Shown piece by piece: positions 35,432 through 44,951 of a stretch of DNA of 64,000 nt. The number at the start of each line of letters is the position of its first letter. Positions within the stretch are counted from its first letter, which is position 1. Location: positions 19,925 through 83,924 of the forward strand of contig NZ_QIBZ01000010.1 of NCBI RefSeq assembly GCF_003725955.1, read 5' to 3'. This DNA comes from Slackia isoflavoniconvertens (GTDB lineage: Bacteria; Actinomycetota; Coriobacteriia; Coriobacteriales; Eggerthellaceae). The notes beneath the pieces are model-generated. The model was not told the DNA's origin. It did not search any database and saw nothing but the letters and a program-made list of their open reading frames with translations. The translations under genes and the position numbers were made by a program.

Positions 35432-38152
35432 TTACTGCTTGTCGGCGATAGCAGCCTGAGCGGCAGCCAGGCGAGCCAACGGCACGCGGTAGGGGCTGCA
35501 CGAAACATAGTCGAGACCAATCTTGTGGAAGGTCTTGACCGAATCAGGGTCGCCGCCATGTTCGCCACACACACCGCACACCAGGTCGGGATTGCCCTCG
35601 TGACCCAGCTCAACGCCCATCTTCACGAGCTTGGCAACGCCCGGGTCGACGGTCGCGAACGGGTTGTAAGGCAGCAGCTTCTCGGCGAGGTACTGCGGAA
35701 TGAACTCAGCCTCAACGTCATCGCGGCTGAAGCCGAACGTCGTCTGAGTGAGGTCGTTGGTGCCGAAGCTGAAGAAGTCAGCCTTGGTGGCGATTTCATC
35801 AGCGGTCACAGCAGCACGAGGCAGCTCAATCATAGTGCCAATGGGAAGCTCGAGCTCAACGCCCTGCTCCTCGGCAACTTCGGCGATAACGCGCTCGGCG
35901 ACGCCGCGCATCTTGTCGAGCTCCTTCACCGTGGAAACCAGCGGAATCATGATCTCGGGCTTGGGATCGAGACCTTCCTTCTTGAGCTTGGCAGCTGCGG
36001 TCGCGATAGCGCGCACCTGCATCTCGGGAAGAATGGGATACACGATACCCAAACGGCAGCCGCGCAGGCCCAGCATCGGGTTCTGCTCAGCCATGGAATC
36101 GATCTTGTCCATGAGCTCGCGCTTGGCCGCGATTTCCTTCGCGTCGGCGCCAGTGGCCTCCATGCGGGCAATTTCCACGTCGAGGGCACGCGGGCTCTCG
36201 AGGAACTCGTGCAGAGGCGGATCGAGCAGGCGAACGATAACCGGCAGGCCATCCATAGCTTTGAACATGCCGTAGAAGTCGCCCGTTTGAGCCTCGAACA
36301 GCTGCTCGACAGCTTCCTTGCGAACCTCTTCATCCTCGTTCAGGATGAAGGTCTGAATGATCTGCTTGCGCTCGCCCAGGAACATGTGCTCGGTGCGGTC
36401 GAGGCCAATGCCCTCGGCGCCGAAGTCGCGGGAAAGCTGTGCGTCGGCCGGGTTGTCGGCGTTGGCGCGAACGCCCAGGCGGCGATACTCGTCGGCCCAC
36501 TCGAGAATGGTGTCGAGGTCGCCGGTGAGCTCAGGCATAACCAGGTCGACGGCGCCCAGAACGACGATGCCGGTGGTACCGTCGAGCGAAATCATGTCGC
36601 CCTCGTGAATCACGATATCGGTGCCGGTGAGCGCGGCTTCCTTCTTCTCAGAGTCAATCTTGAGCTGCTCAACGCCGCAGACGCACGGGGCACCCATGCC
36701 ACGGGCGATAACGGCAGCATGGCTGGTTTTGCCACCATGGCTGGTGAGAATGCCTTCGGCGGCGATCATGCCAGCAAGGTCGTCGGGAGTGGTCTCCCAG
36801 CGAACGAGCACGCACTTCTTGCCCTCTTCAACAGCCTTCACGGCGTCGGCAGCCGAGAACACGGCACCGCCCACAGCAGCGCCCGGAGAAGCGTTCAGGC
36901 CACGAGCGAGCACATCGTAGTTAGCGTTCTTGTCGAACTGCGGGTGCAGCAGCTGGTCGAGCTGGGCAGGGTCGACGCGGCACACAGCCTCTTCCTTGGT
37001 GATGAGGCCTTCTTTTTCCATCTCAATGGCGATATGCAGCGCGGCGGCGGCGGTACGCTTGCCCACGCGGGTCTGAAGCATCCACAGTTTGCCCTGCTCG
37101 ATGGTGAACTCGATGTCGCACATGTCGCGATAGTGGTTCTCGAGAATGGTGAACACGCCCTCGAGCTCCTTGCCGGCTTCTTGCAGGCCGTCGACATGCT
37201 TCAGCTCGGCGATGGGGCTCGTGTTGCGAATGCCTGCAACGACGTCTTCGCCCTGGGCGTTCACCAGGTAGTCGCCGTAGAATTCCTTCTCGCCGTTTGC
37301 GGGGTTGCGGGTAAATGCAACGCCGGTAGCGGAAGTCTCGCCCTTGTTGCCGAACACCATGCACTGCACGTTCACGGCGGTGCCCAGATCGTCGGCAATC
37401 TTGTTCTGCTTGCGGTAGAGCACCGCGCGCGGGTTGTTCCAGCTGCCGAACACGGCCTCGATGGCGAGCTTCAGCTGAACGTCGGGGTTCTGCGGGAAAG
37501 CGACCGCGCCGTCAACGACGAGCTCGGGATGCTCTTCGGCGGAAACGTTCTGGGAGAAAATCTGCTTGAATTCGGCAACGAGTTCCTGCAGGTCTTCAGC
37601 GGAAAGCTCGGTGTCGCTCTTCACACCGCGAGCGAGCTTCTTGGCGGTAATGGCGTTTTCGAACAGGTCGCCGTCGAGGCCCATGACCACGTTCGAGAAC
37701 ATCTGGATGAAGCGACGATAGCTGTCCCACGAGAAGCGGGCGTTGTCGGTGTGCTTGATAAGGCCATAGACCGACTCGTCGTTCAGACCAAGGTTCAGAA
37801 CCGTGTCCATCATGCCGGGCATCGACATGGGGGCGCCGGAACGAACGGAAACAAGCAGCGGATCTTCGGCATCGCCAATGCGCTTGCCGATACGCTTCTC
37901 GAGGTCGAGGCGATACTCCTGAATGGTGTCGAGCGCGCCTTCGGGCCACGTGTTATTCGCGTTTGCATATTCCATGCAGGTTTGGCAGGTGATCGTGAAG
38001 CCCGGAGGCACGGGCAGGCCAATGAGGGCCATTTCAGCGAGGTTCGCGCCCTTGCCGCCAAGGATGTTCTTCATATCCTTGTTGCCTTCAGTAACGTTGT
38101 TGCCCTCAGCGTCCTTGCCGAACGCGTAGACACGCTTAACGTCTGCAGTCAA
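35432..38152 (-). CDS. ppdK: Pyruvate, phosphate dikinase
   Basis: 906 residues, usual length. The ATP-grasp domain begins KRVYAFGKDAEG...LGGKGANLAEM, the phosphohistidine site is GGKTSHAAVIARGMG, and the PEP-binding TIM barrel contains GTNDLTQTTFGFSRDD and the C-terminal VCGVCGEHGGDP with the catalytic Cys. It interconverts pyruvate + ATP + Pi and PEP + AMP + PPi, either glycolytic or gluconeogenic in anaerobes. The start is a TTG with AGGAG upstream. The regulator gene ppsR lies 50 bp upstream in the same operon. Confidence 0.97.
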   Translation of the reverse strand: MTADVKRVYAFGKDAEGNNVTEGNKDMKNILGGKGANLAEMALIGLPVPPGFTITCQTCMEYANANNTWPEGALDTIQEYRLDLEKRIGKRIGDAEDPLLVSVRSGAPMSMPGMMDTVLNLGLNDESVYGLIKHTDNARFSWDSYRRFIQMFSNVVMGLDGDLFENAITAKKLARGVKSDTELSAEDLQELVAEFKQIFSQNVSAEEHPELVVDGAVAFPQNPDVQLKLAIEAVFGSWNNPRAVLYRKQNKIADDLGTAVNVQCMVFGNKGETSATGVAFTRNPANGEKEFYGDYLVNAQGEDVVAGIRNTSPIAELKHVDGLQEAGKELEGVFTILENHYRDMCDIEFTIEQGKLWMLQTRVGKRTAAAALHIAIEMEKEGLITKEEAVCRVDPAQLDQLLHPQFDKNANYDVLARGLNASPGAAVGGAVFSAADAVKAVEEGKKCVLVRWETTPDDLAGMIAAEGILTSHGGKTSHAAVIARGMGAPCVCGVEQLKIDSEKKEAALTGTDIVIHEGDMISLDGTTGIVVLGAVDLVMPELTGDLDTILEWADEYRRLGVRANADNPADAQLSRDFGAEGIGLDRTEHMFLGERKQIIQTFILNEDEEVRKEAVEQLFEAQTGDFYGMFKAMDGLPVIVRLLDPPLHEFLESPRALDVEIARMEATGADAKEIAAKRELMDKIDSMAEQNPMLGLRGCRLGIVYPILPEMQVRAIATAAAKLKKEGLDPKPEIMIPLVSTVKELDKMRGVAERVIAEVAEEQGVELELPIGTMIELPRAAVTADEIATKADFFSFGTNDLTQTTFGFSRDDVEAEFIPQYLAEKLLPYNPFATVDPGVAKLVKMGVELGHEGNPDLVCGVCGEHGGDPDSVKTFHKIGLDYVSCSPYRVPLARLAAAQAAIADKQ

Positions 38153-38201
38153 TGTCTTCTCCTAACATATGAAGTCTAAAAAGTACTGCACCGTGTAATT
38201 A

Positions 38202-39104
38202 TCACTCAATCGCACTTTTTTGAAGAGGGTGAGCCAGCTCGAAGTACCGTAATATCTCCTGAGCGGTTTCTTCTACGGCTTTATTGTCGGTTCTAATCAC
38301 AATACATCCAAGTTTTCGCATAAGCGCGCGAGCCTCTTCGAGGTCTTGATAGACCATTTCGGGCTCGGCGTAGCTCGCGGCGACCATGGAAGCGATGCGC
38401 CCCGAACCGCCCAAGCGGCGCTGACGAATGCCCACGAGTACATCGGGAGTCGTCATAAGGCCGAAGATGCGCGACGAATCGCAGTCGTAAATCTCCTTCG
38501 GCGGCTCGGTTCCAAGCGCAAGCGGCACATTGGCAACCTTATAGCCCTCCATGCCCATGTAGATGGAAATAGGAGTTTTGCTCGAACGCGAAACGCCCAA
38601 CAGCACAATATCGGCATCAGGCAAATCTTGCGGATTGCGGCCGTCGTCGTGCTCCACCGTGAATTCCATAGCGGCGATACGGCGGAAATAATTCTGGTCA
38701 ACCGTGCGCATAAGGCCCGGGTCGCGACTCGCTTCAAGCCCCGAGGCTTTCTCGAGAGCCGAAATAGGACCACCCATCAAGTCGACCGCATGCATACCGC
38801 GCTCATCGCAAAACGCTTGCATCAAATGACGCATTTCATCGTCGACAAGCGTATAAAACACTACCAAGTCATCGGGTTTGCCCTTCGCGCGATGCGATTC
38901 CTGATGTTTGGTCAAAAAACCTGCGATTTCGTTGAAGCTGCGTACCTTAGGCAGCGTTTCAATGTATGGGTCGGAATAACCGAACTGCCCCGCCGCGGCG
39001 CGTGCGAGCGAATGAGCCGTCGCGCCAAGCGAGTCGCTTACAATATGAATCGTGGGAAACGGCGTGTCGTTGTTCACTCCAATAAATCCTTCATTCGATG
39101 CCAT
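38202..39104 (-). CDS. ppsR: Pyruvate, phosphate dikinase regulatory protein (PDRP, DUF299)
   Basis: 300 residues from ATG 39104 (GAGAGGGGAC upstream); the longer frame to 39629 is not protein-like. The family markers are IHIVSDSLGATAHSLARAA at the N-terminus, the P-loop GVSRSSKTPISIYM and the late RLGGSGRIASMVAASYAEPEMV. It is the bifunctional ADP-dependent kinase and Pi-dependent phosphorylase that switches PPDK off and on. Its position directly before ppdK supports PPDK over PEP synthase as target. Confidence 0.93.
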   Translation of the reverse strand: MASNEGFIGVNNDTPFPTIHIVSDSLGATAHSLARAAAGQFGYSDPYIETLPKVRSFNEIAGFLTKHQESHRAKGKPDDLVVFYTLVDDEMRHLMQAFCDERGMHAVDLMGGPISALEKASGLEASRDPGLMRTVDQNYFRRIAAMEFTVEHDDGRNPQDLPDADIVLLGVSRSSKTPISIYMGMEGYKVANVPLALGTEPPKEIYDCDSSRIFGLMTTPDVLVGIRQRRLGGSGRIASMVAASYAEPEMVYQDLEEARALMRKLGCIVIRTDNKAVEETAQEILRYFELAHPLQKSAIE

Positions 39105-39324
39105 GCATGTCCCCTCTCTGAAGCGCCCTGCTTTGCAGCACTCACTCCATATTGTTTCATACACCACAAAAGAAAAGGGCGGCAATCGTCCCACGAGACC
39201 GTCGGGTTCAAGCATGCTCTTCTTTCGAAAACGAAACCCCGCCGGACAAGCACAACAAAAGCAACAGGAACGATAGCCTGCTGCGGCCTTGGCGAAAGCC
39301 TCGCTGCCCTCTCGGCAAATAGGA

Positions 39325-39350
39325 AAGGGCCCGCCGCATGGCAGGCCCTT
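39325..39350 (-). terminator. Terminator-like hairpin after glyS
   Basis: AAGGGCC-t-GC ... GC-c-GGGCCCTT stem on the minus strand, then TTTCCTATTT, 8 bp after the glyS stop. Confidence 0.65.
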
Positions 39351-39357
39351 CAAAACT

Positions 39358-41445
39358 CTATTTCTTAGCCATTTTGCCGAAATCGGCGACGTCTTTGAAC
39401 ACAGCGACGAAACGGTTGAGCAAGCGCAGGCGGTTCTCGCGAATCGTCTCATTCTCGTCCATGACCATAACGCCGTCGAAGAACGCGTCGATGGGAGCGC
39501 GCAAATTCGCGAGCTCGGCCAAGGCGGCAGCGTATTCGTTGCCGGCGAGATGCTCTGCGACTTTGCCTTCAGCAGCGGCAACCGCGTCGAGCAGCGCACG
39601 TTCCTCGTCGCCAAGCAGCGACTCGTCAACGTTCGTACCCAGCTTCTCGTCGCGCAGGTTGTTCGCGCGAGCGTACGCAGTGGCCAAATCGTCGAACGTC
39701 TCAGCCTGCTGCTCGCGGGCGGCTACAAGCGCGCGCACGCGCTGCATGAACACAACGGGCTCTTCAACGCTCACGGCGAGCACGGCGTCGATGGCATCGG
39801 GGGCAGCGCCCTCGTCTTTCGCCATGACCTTCGTGCGCGTGATGAAGAAGTCGACCACATCAGCGCGAACGGCGGCGGCATCGAACTCGATACCCTGAGC
39901 CGCGTAGCTCGCAAGCGCCACGTCAATGGCGGCACCGAGCGAAATGTCGAGACCCTTATCGGAAAGCAGCATAGTCACAATGCCCAGCGCGCTGCGGCGC
40001 AACGCGAACGGGTCGGAAGAGCCCGTGGGGCCCTGGCCAATGGCGAACAGGCCGCAAATAGTGTCGAGCTTGTCGGCAATGGCCACGATGCAGCCAACGC
40101 GCTCGGCCGGCACATCGTCGCCCGAGAAACGCGGACGGTAGTGGTCGGCGATGGCACGCGCCACGGCGTCGGTCTCGCCGGCGGCCTTGGCGTAGTAGCT
40201 GCCCATGATGCCCTGCACGCTCGTGAATTCCACAACCGCGCCCGTGACCAGGTCGGCCTTGGCCAAATAGGCGGCGCGCTCGGCGTCGGCGGCTTCCTGG
40301 CCCGTCGCGCCGGCGTCGGCGGCGATGGCCTTGGCGAGCGCAACAATGCGATCGGTCTTGGCGCGCGTGGTGCCAAGCTTTTCCTGGAACACGACGGTGT
40401 CGAGGCGCTCAACGTAATCTTCGAGCGGCCGCTTCAGGTCTTCGTCGTAGAAGAACTTCGCGTCGTAAAGGCGAGCGGCCACGACGCGCTGGTTGCCGTC
40501 GACGATGTTCGCCTCGAACTTCGGATCGCCGTTCGAGGTGATGAGGAACTTATTCGCAAGCGTCCCATCGGCGTTGAACAGCGGGAAATAGCGCTGGTGC
40601 ACGAGCATGGCGTCAACGGTGATTTCCTTAGGAACCGCCAAGAACAGCTCGTCGAACTCGCCCACCATAACCGTGGGGAACTCGGCGAGGTTCACGACTT
40701 CAGCCATGGTTTTCGCGGGAAGCTCGGCCACAAGGCCCGTCTTCTCTTCGATAGCCGCGACCTGCTCGCGAATGGAAGCCTCGCGCTCGGCCTCGGTGGG
40801 CACCACGTTGTGCTCGCGAAGCACATCGATAAGAGCGTCGGCCGAAGCGACCTCCCACGGTCCGGGCGCTAAGAAGCGATGGCCACAGGTGGTGTTGCCG
40901 GCGGTAAGGCCCGCGAACTCAACGGGAACCACCGCGTCGCCGTGCATGGCGAACAGCCAGCGAACGGGGCGGCTGAAGTGCTCGTGGCGCGAACCCCAGC
41001 GCTGCGAACGCGGCCAGTAGATGGAGGTGATGAGGTTCTGCAAAATATCAGGCAGAAGCGTGACCACCTGCACCGACGGGGTCGATTTCACGGCGTATAC
41101 ATATTCGACGCCGTTCTCGTCGCGGCGCTCAAGAGCGCTTGCGTCAACGCCCTTGCCGCGAGCGAAGCCCAGGGCAGCCTTCGTGGGGTTGCCGTCGGCG
41201 TCAAACGCGATTTTCGCAGCGGGGCCGCGGAAGGTTTCGGTCAAAGCCTCGGTGGCCTCGGGCACAGCGAGCGCGCTCACGATAAGGCGGCGCGGCGTAG
41301 AGTACACCGAAATCTCGCCATGGGGAATGCCCGCGCCATCGAGCGCGTCGGCGAACATGCCGCCGAGCTTTTCGGTTGCGGCATGCAGAGCGAAAGCAGG
41401 CAGCTCTTCGGTGCCGATTTCAAACGTTAGCGTCTGATTCGCCAT
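39358..41445 (-). CDS. glyS: Glycyl-tRNA synthetase beta subunit
   Basis: 695 residues, typical of the beta chain of the alpha2beta2 bacterial enzyme. Recognised by FEIGTEELPAFALHAATEKLG at the start, the HD-like and DALR/anticodon-binding regions, and the C-terminal FFDGVMVMDENETIRENRLRLL. It follows glyQ by 3 bp. Charges tRNA-Gly in the cytoplasm. Confidence 0.97.
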   Translation of the reverse strand: MANQTLTFEIGTEELPAFALHAATEKLGGMFADALDGAGIPHGEISVYSTPRRLIVSALAVPEATEALTETFRGPAAKIAFDADGNPTKAALGFARGKGVDASALERRDENGVEYVYAVKSTPSVQVVTLLPDILQNLITSIYWPRSQRWGSRHEHFSRPVRWLFAMHGDAVVPVEFAGLTAGNTTCGHRFLAPGPWEVASADALIDVLREHNVVPTEAEREASIREQVAAIEEKTGLVAELPAKTMAEVVNLAEFPTVMVGEFDELFLAVPKEITVDAMLVHQRYFPLFNADGTLANKFLITSNGDPKFEANIVDGNQRVVAARLYDAKFFYDEDLKRPLEDYVERLDTVVFQEKLGTTRAKTDRIVALAKAIAADAGATGQEAADAERAAYLAKADLVTGAVVEFTSVQGIMGSYYAKAAGETDAVARAIADHYRPRFSGDDVPAERVGCIVAIADKLDTICGLFAIGQGPTGSSDPFALRRSALGIVTMLLSDKGLDISLGAAIDVALASYAAQGIEFDAAAVRADVVDFFITRTKVMAKDEGAAPDAIDAVLAVSVEEPVVFMQRVRALVAAREQQAETFDDLATAYARANNLRDEKLGTNVDESLLGDEERALLDAVAAAEGKVAEHLAGNEYAAALAELANLRAPIDAFFDGVMVMDENETIRENRLRLLNRFVAVFKDVADFGKMAKK

Positions 41446-41448
41446 GAT

Positions 41449-42366
41449 TTACGCCTCCTCGCCTTCCTCGGCCGGCTTCACGCCAACCACGTGTTCCAAA
41501 TAGCTTGCGCAGCACGCCTTGGCAATGGTGCGCACACGCAGAATGTAGCCCATGCGCTCCGTGGCCGAAATCACGCCGCGCGCGTCGAGCAGGTTGAAGG
41601 CATGCGAGCACTTCAGCACGTAGTCATACGCGGGAAGCGGCAGGCCAGCAGCCAACACGCGGTTGCACTCGGCCTCGTAGCGGTCGAATTCGCCGAACAA
41701 CATGTCGGTATCGGCAACCTCGAAGTTGTACGCCGAAAACTCGCGTTCGTTTTCCAAGAACACGTCGCCGTAGGTGAACTCGAGGCCGTCGTCGCCACGA
41801 CTCCACACGATGTCGTACACCGAGTCGACGCCCTGCACGTACATAGCCAAACGCTCCAGGCCATAGGTAACCTCAGAAGGAACAGGGTCGCACTCGAAGC
41901 CGCCAACCTGCTGGAAGTAGGTGAACTGCGTCACTTCCATGCCGTCGATCCACACTTCCCAGCCAAGGCCCCAAGCGCCCAGCGTGGGCGATTCCCAGTC
42001 GTCCTCGACGAAGCGCACGTCGTGCTCGGCGACCGTGATGCCGATGGCCTCCAAGCTGCCCAGGTACAAATCCTGAATGTTGTCGGGCGAAGGCTTCATG
42101 AGCACCTGGAACTGGTAGTAGTGCTGCATGCGGTTCGGGTTTTCGCCATAGCGGCCGTCAGCCGGTCGGCGGCACGGCTGCACATAGCACGAACGCCAGG
42201 CGTCGGGGCCCAGCGAGCGCAGCGTGGTGGCCGTGTGGAACGTGCCCGCGCCTACTTCGTTGTCGTAAGGTTGCATAACAACGCAGCCGTTGTCTGCCCA
42301 GTAGCGCTGCAGTCGCAGGATGATCTCCTGAAACGTGGGCGCCTCGGGCCTGGGAGCTTTGCTCAT
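41449..42366 (-). CDS. glyQ: Glycyl-tRNA synthetase alpha subunit
   Basis: 305 residues with the alpha-chain class II core ([69 protein letters not shown]). It holds the aminoacylation site together with GlyS. Its ATG directly abuts the lepB stop (TAAATG), so it is translated from the same message. Confidence 0.98.
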   Translation of the reverse strand: MSKAPRPEAPTFQEIILRLQRYWADNGCVVMQPYDNEVGAGTFHTATTLRSLGPDAWRSCYVQPCRRPADGRYGENPNRMQHYYQFQVLMKPSPDNIQDLYLGSLEAIGITVAEHDVRFVEDDWESPTLGAWGLGWEVWIDGMEVTQFTYFQQVGGFECDPVPSEVTYGLERLAMYVQGVDSVYDIVWSRGDDGLEFTYGDVFLENEREFSAYNFEVADTDMLFGEFDRYEAECNRVLAAGLPLPAYDYVLKCSHAFNLLDARGVISATERMGYILRVRTIAKACCASYLEHVVGVKPAEEGEEA

Positions 42367-42933
42367 TTACAGCACTCCTATATGGTTGAGGGGCCAATAG
42401 ATCGCGACAGCGCGGCCGGTGACGGTTTTGCTGTCGATGGGTCCGAAATAACGGGAATCCGCAGAATCGGTTCGATTATCTCCCATTACCCAAAGATAGC
42501 CTTCGGGAATGGTATAGGGATAGCTTATAGAAACATTCGCCGCAGTTTTCAGCGGCTCGGAGGGCTTGCCTTCGGTATAGGGCTCGTTTTGCGCCACGCC
42601 GTCGATATACACGGTGCCATCGATGAGGTCGACCGTTTGGCCGCCCGTGGCAATAACGCGCTTGATGAGCGTGCGACCCGCGATTTCAGGGTCTTCGAAC
42701 GTCACGATGTCGCCGGCCTGCGGCTCGTGCGTGTAATAGGTGATTTTCTCGGACCACACGTTGTCGCCCACTTCAATGGTGTCTTCCATAGAGCCCGAGG
42801 GAATCGTGTACGGGCATACCACGAAGTTTTGGAGCAGCCACACCAGACCGATTACGAAAACGATGTAGAACACCCACGAGAGCGCTTTGCGTAAACCCCC
42901 ACCGGCGCTTGAGCCATGCTGGCCATAAGCCAT
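42367..42933 (-). CDS. lepB: Signal peptidase I
   Basis: 188 residues with one N-terminal membrane helix (VFYIVFVIGLVWLLQNFVV), the catalytic Ser48 in PSGSMEDT, Lys91 in RTLIKRVIA, and the C-terminal GDNRTDSADSRYFGP box. It cleaves signal peptides of exported proteins at the outer face of the membrane. Gene order lepB-glyQ-glyS as one transcript is unusual but the contiguity is clear. A terminator separates it from trmD upstream. Confidence 0.95.
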   Translation of the reverse strand: MAYGQHGSSAGGGLRKALSWVFYIVFVIGLVWLLQNFVVCPYTIPSGSMEDTIEVGDNVWSEKITYYTHEPQAGDIVTFEDPEIAGRTLIKRVIATGGQTVDLIDGTVYIDGVAQNEPYTEGKPSEPLKTAANVSISYPYTIPEGYLWVMGDNRTDSADSRYFGPIDSKTVTGRAVAIYWPLNHIGVL

Positions 42934-42951
42934 GAAACGTGCATCCTCTCA

Positions 42952-42979
42952 AATAAAAAGGCGCCCCGTTAGGCGCCTT
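42952..42979 (-). terminator. Terminator after trmD
   Basis: AAGGCGCC-(5 nt)-GGCGCCTT stem followed by TTTATTT on the minus strand; the stem begins inside the last codons and stop of trmD. Confidence 0.85.
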
Positions 42980-43709
42980 CGATTGTGCCATCGCGCAATG
43001 ATAGCAAAAAAGCCCGCTCGGCTTGCGAAACATTGGCACTCTCCAACAAATCGGGACGCAAGCGTGCCGTACGAATGAGCGATTGCTGGCGACGCCACGC
43101 ATCGACCTTGCCATGGTCGCCCGACAACAGCACACTGGGAACCTCCATGCCGCGGAAATTCGCGGGGCGCGTGTACTGCGGGTATTCGAGCAGACCGTCG
43201 TAGAAGCTCTCGTCGATGGAGCTGCCCTCATCGCCCAGCACGCCCGGAATCAGGCGCACCACGGCGTCGATGATCACCATGGACGCAAGCTCTCCCGACG
43301 TGAGCACGTAATCGCCCAGCGAAATGCACTTATCGGCAAGCGAATAGGCGCGCTCGTCGATGCCTTCATAATGCCCGCAAATAAACAGCAGGCGGTCTTT
43401 CTCGGAAAGCTCGGTGGCAACGCCCTGGTCGAACGGCTCACCGCAGGGTGTGAGGAAGATGGTGTAGGGTGCGGCACCCTGCGCGACGATATCGTCATAC
43501 GCCTCAAAGATGGGCTCGCACTTCATCACCAGGCCCTGGCCGCCGCCGTACGGGTCGTCGTCGGTGGTGCGATGGCGATCGTGCGTCCAATCGCGCAGGT
43601 CGTGCGCGTGGAAATCGAGCGCGCCCGATGCCTGCGCGCGCTTCATGATCGACTCGCCCATAACCGAATCGTACATATGCGGGAACGTGGAAAGCGTATC
43701 GATGCGCAC
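42969..43709 (-). CDS. trmD: tRNA (guanine37-N1)-methyltransferase
   Basis: The start is GTG 43709, which gives the normal N-terminus (RIDTLSTFPHMYDSVM...) behind GGAGGAGGAG; the GTG lies 5 bp after the rimM stop region. 246 residues with the knotted SPOUT core (LTPCGEPFDQGVATELSEKDRLLFICGHYEGIDERA and SLGDYVLTSGELASMVIIDAV). Methylates G37 of tRNAs to prevent frameshifting. It follows rimM as in most bacteria. Confidence 0.97.
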   Translation of the reverse strand: MRIDTLSTFPHMYDSVMGESIMKRAQASGALDFHAHDLRDWTHDRHRTTDDDPYGGGQGLVMKCEPIFEAYDDIVAQGAAPYTIFLTPCGEPFDQGVATELSEKDRLLFICGHYEGIDERAYSLADKCISLGDYVLTSGELASMVIIDAVVRLIPGVLGDEGSSIDESFYDGLLEYPQYTRPANFRGMEVPSVLLSGDHGKVDAWRRQQSLIRTARLRPDLLESANVSQAERAFLLSLRDGTIEGA

Positions 43710-43713
43710 GGTA

Positions 43714-44262
43714 CTACTCCTCCTCCGATTCCGACATATCAACCAAGCCGGCCGGCAGGTCCATGTAGATCACGCCCTCGGCTTCGTCGATATCGACAAT
43801 GAAATCTTCCACAAAGGGAATGAGCACCTGCTCGCCCTCTTCGGTTTCCACCACAATGAGATACTGCGTCGGCATCTCGCGCACTTCCACGATCTCGCCC
43901 ACATACCCCTTGGTTTCGTCTTCCACCTCAAAGCCCACGATGCGCTCGGTGGCATACGAGGCGCCTTCCTCGAAGCCTTCTGGCAAATCGGCGCGCTCGA
44001 CAATCACATGGCTTCCCACGAGCTTCTCGGCGACATCGAGGTTTTTCACGCCGGAAAACGCCACAAGCCAATCGTGGCCGCCGGCATGCGTTGCCTCTTT
44101 TACTTTTGCTTCGCGCGGCCCATCGATCGTGGGCGGCACGAAGTGAACGCGAAGGCCCTCAGATAAAAGAAAAGGAAGGCCCCGTACTGGGCGTACGGTG
44201 AGCCTTCCCTTCAAGCCTTGCGTTGCGACGAGTTCGGCCACATCGGCCCAACGACGCGACAT
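43714..44262 (-). CDS. rimM: Ribosome maturation factor RimM
   Basis: 182 residues from ATG 44262 (AAGGGTAG upstream). N-terminal beta-barrel (ADVAELVATQGLKGRLTVRPV) and C-terminal PRC barrel (EIVEVREMPTQYLIVVETEEGEQVLIPFVEDFIVDID). Assists 30S assembly around S19. Located between khpA and trmD in the classical rpsP-khpA-rimM-trmD order. Confidence 0.95.
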   Translation of the reverse strand: MSRRWADVAELVATQGLKGRLTVRPVRGLPFLLSEGLRVHFVPPTIDGPREAKVKEATHAGGHDWLVAFSGVKNLDVAEKLVGSHVIVERADLPEGFEEGASYATERIVGFEVEDETKGYVGEIVEVREMPTQYLIVVETEEGEQVLIPFVEDFIVDIDEAEGVIYMDLPAGLVDMSESEEE

Positions 44263-44267
44263 ATACG

Positions 44268-44525
44268 CTACCCTTCGACGAGTTCGACTTCCACGGCGTT
44301 GCCGTTGCCACATGCGGCAGCACGGGCGAGCACGCGAATCGACTTGATTACGCGACCCTGACGGCCAATCACCTTGCCAGCGTCGTCTGCGGCCACGCGA
44401 ATCTCCACGAGCTCGCAGCCGTCGTTGGTAAAGGTGGAAGTAACTTCCACGGCGTCTACGTCATCGACGAGAGGCTCGACGATGCCGCGCACCAACTCGA
44501 CGATGCCGGATGAAGTCTCGGCCAT
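44268..44525 (-). CDS. khpA: KH-domain RNA-binding protein KhpA
   Basis: 85 residues with a single KH domain whose GxxG loop is visible in DDAGKVIGRQGRVIKSIRVLARAAA. KhpA binds RNA, often with KhpB, and influences cell division and translation in Gram-positive bacteria. It lies 2 bp after rpsP and 5 bp before rimM. Confidence 0.93.
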   Translation of the reverse strand: MAETSSGIVELVRGIVEPLVDDVDAVEVTSTFTNDGCELVEIRVAADDAGKVIGRQGRVIKSIRVLARAAACGNGNAVEVELVEG

Positions 44526-44527
44526 GA

Positions 44528-44773
44528 CTACTGAGCCTTCTTGACCGTATCGATCAGACGAACAACGGTGTCGGTAGGCTGAGCGCCCTTGGCCATCCAG
44601 TCGGCAACCTTCTCGAGGTCGAGGGTGATCTCAGAGGGATCGGTGTTGGGGTTGTAACGGCCAACCTGCTCGATGTAACGGCCATCGCGGGTGCAGCGGC
44701 CATCGGCCACGACGACGCGGTAGACAGGATGCTTTTTTGCGCCATGGCGGGCGAGGCGAATCTTGACTGCCAT
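44528..44773 (-). CDS. rpsP: Ribosomal protein S16
   Basis: 81 residues beginning [26 protein letters not shown], the S16 signature. Good ribosome site (AAGGAG). First gene of the rpsP-khpA-rimM-trmD operon. The 178 bp between it and pnp contain its promoter region but no clear hairpin. Confidence 0.98.
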   Translation of the reverse strand: MAVKIRLARHGAKKHPVYRVVVADGRCTRDGRYIEQVGRYNPNTDPSEITLDLEKVADWMAKGAQPTDTVVRLIDTVKKAQ

Positions 44774-44951
44774 TTAGAAAACTCCTTAACGTGTTTTACT
44801 ACGAATTCAAAACATGCGAGGGAACATGATATCTCCTGCTCCCCCACTTTTCAAGCCGACCTCGCGAAAGATGTGCCCAGCGGGGCCGGTTTATGCGGGG
44901 TTTGTGAAGCCGAAGCCCCCAAACCCCGATTATTTGCGTGTGCGGCGGCGC

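Noticed and set aside
35525..38179. 884-codon plus-strand frame opposite ppdK
   Set aside because: Antisense shadow of a high-GC gene; the minus strand encodes a complete PPDK.
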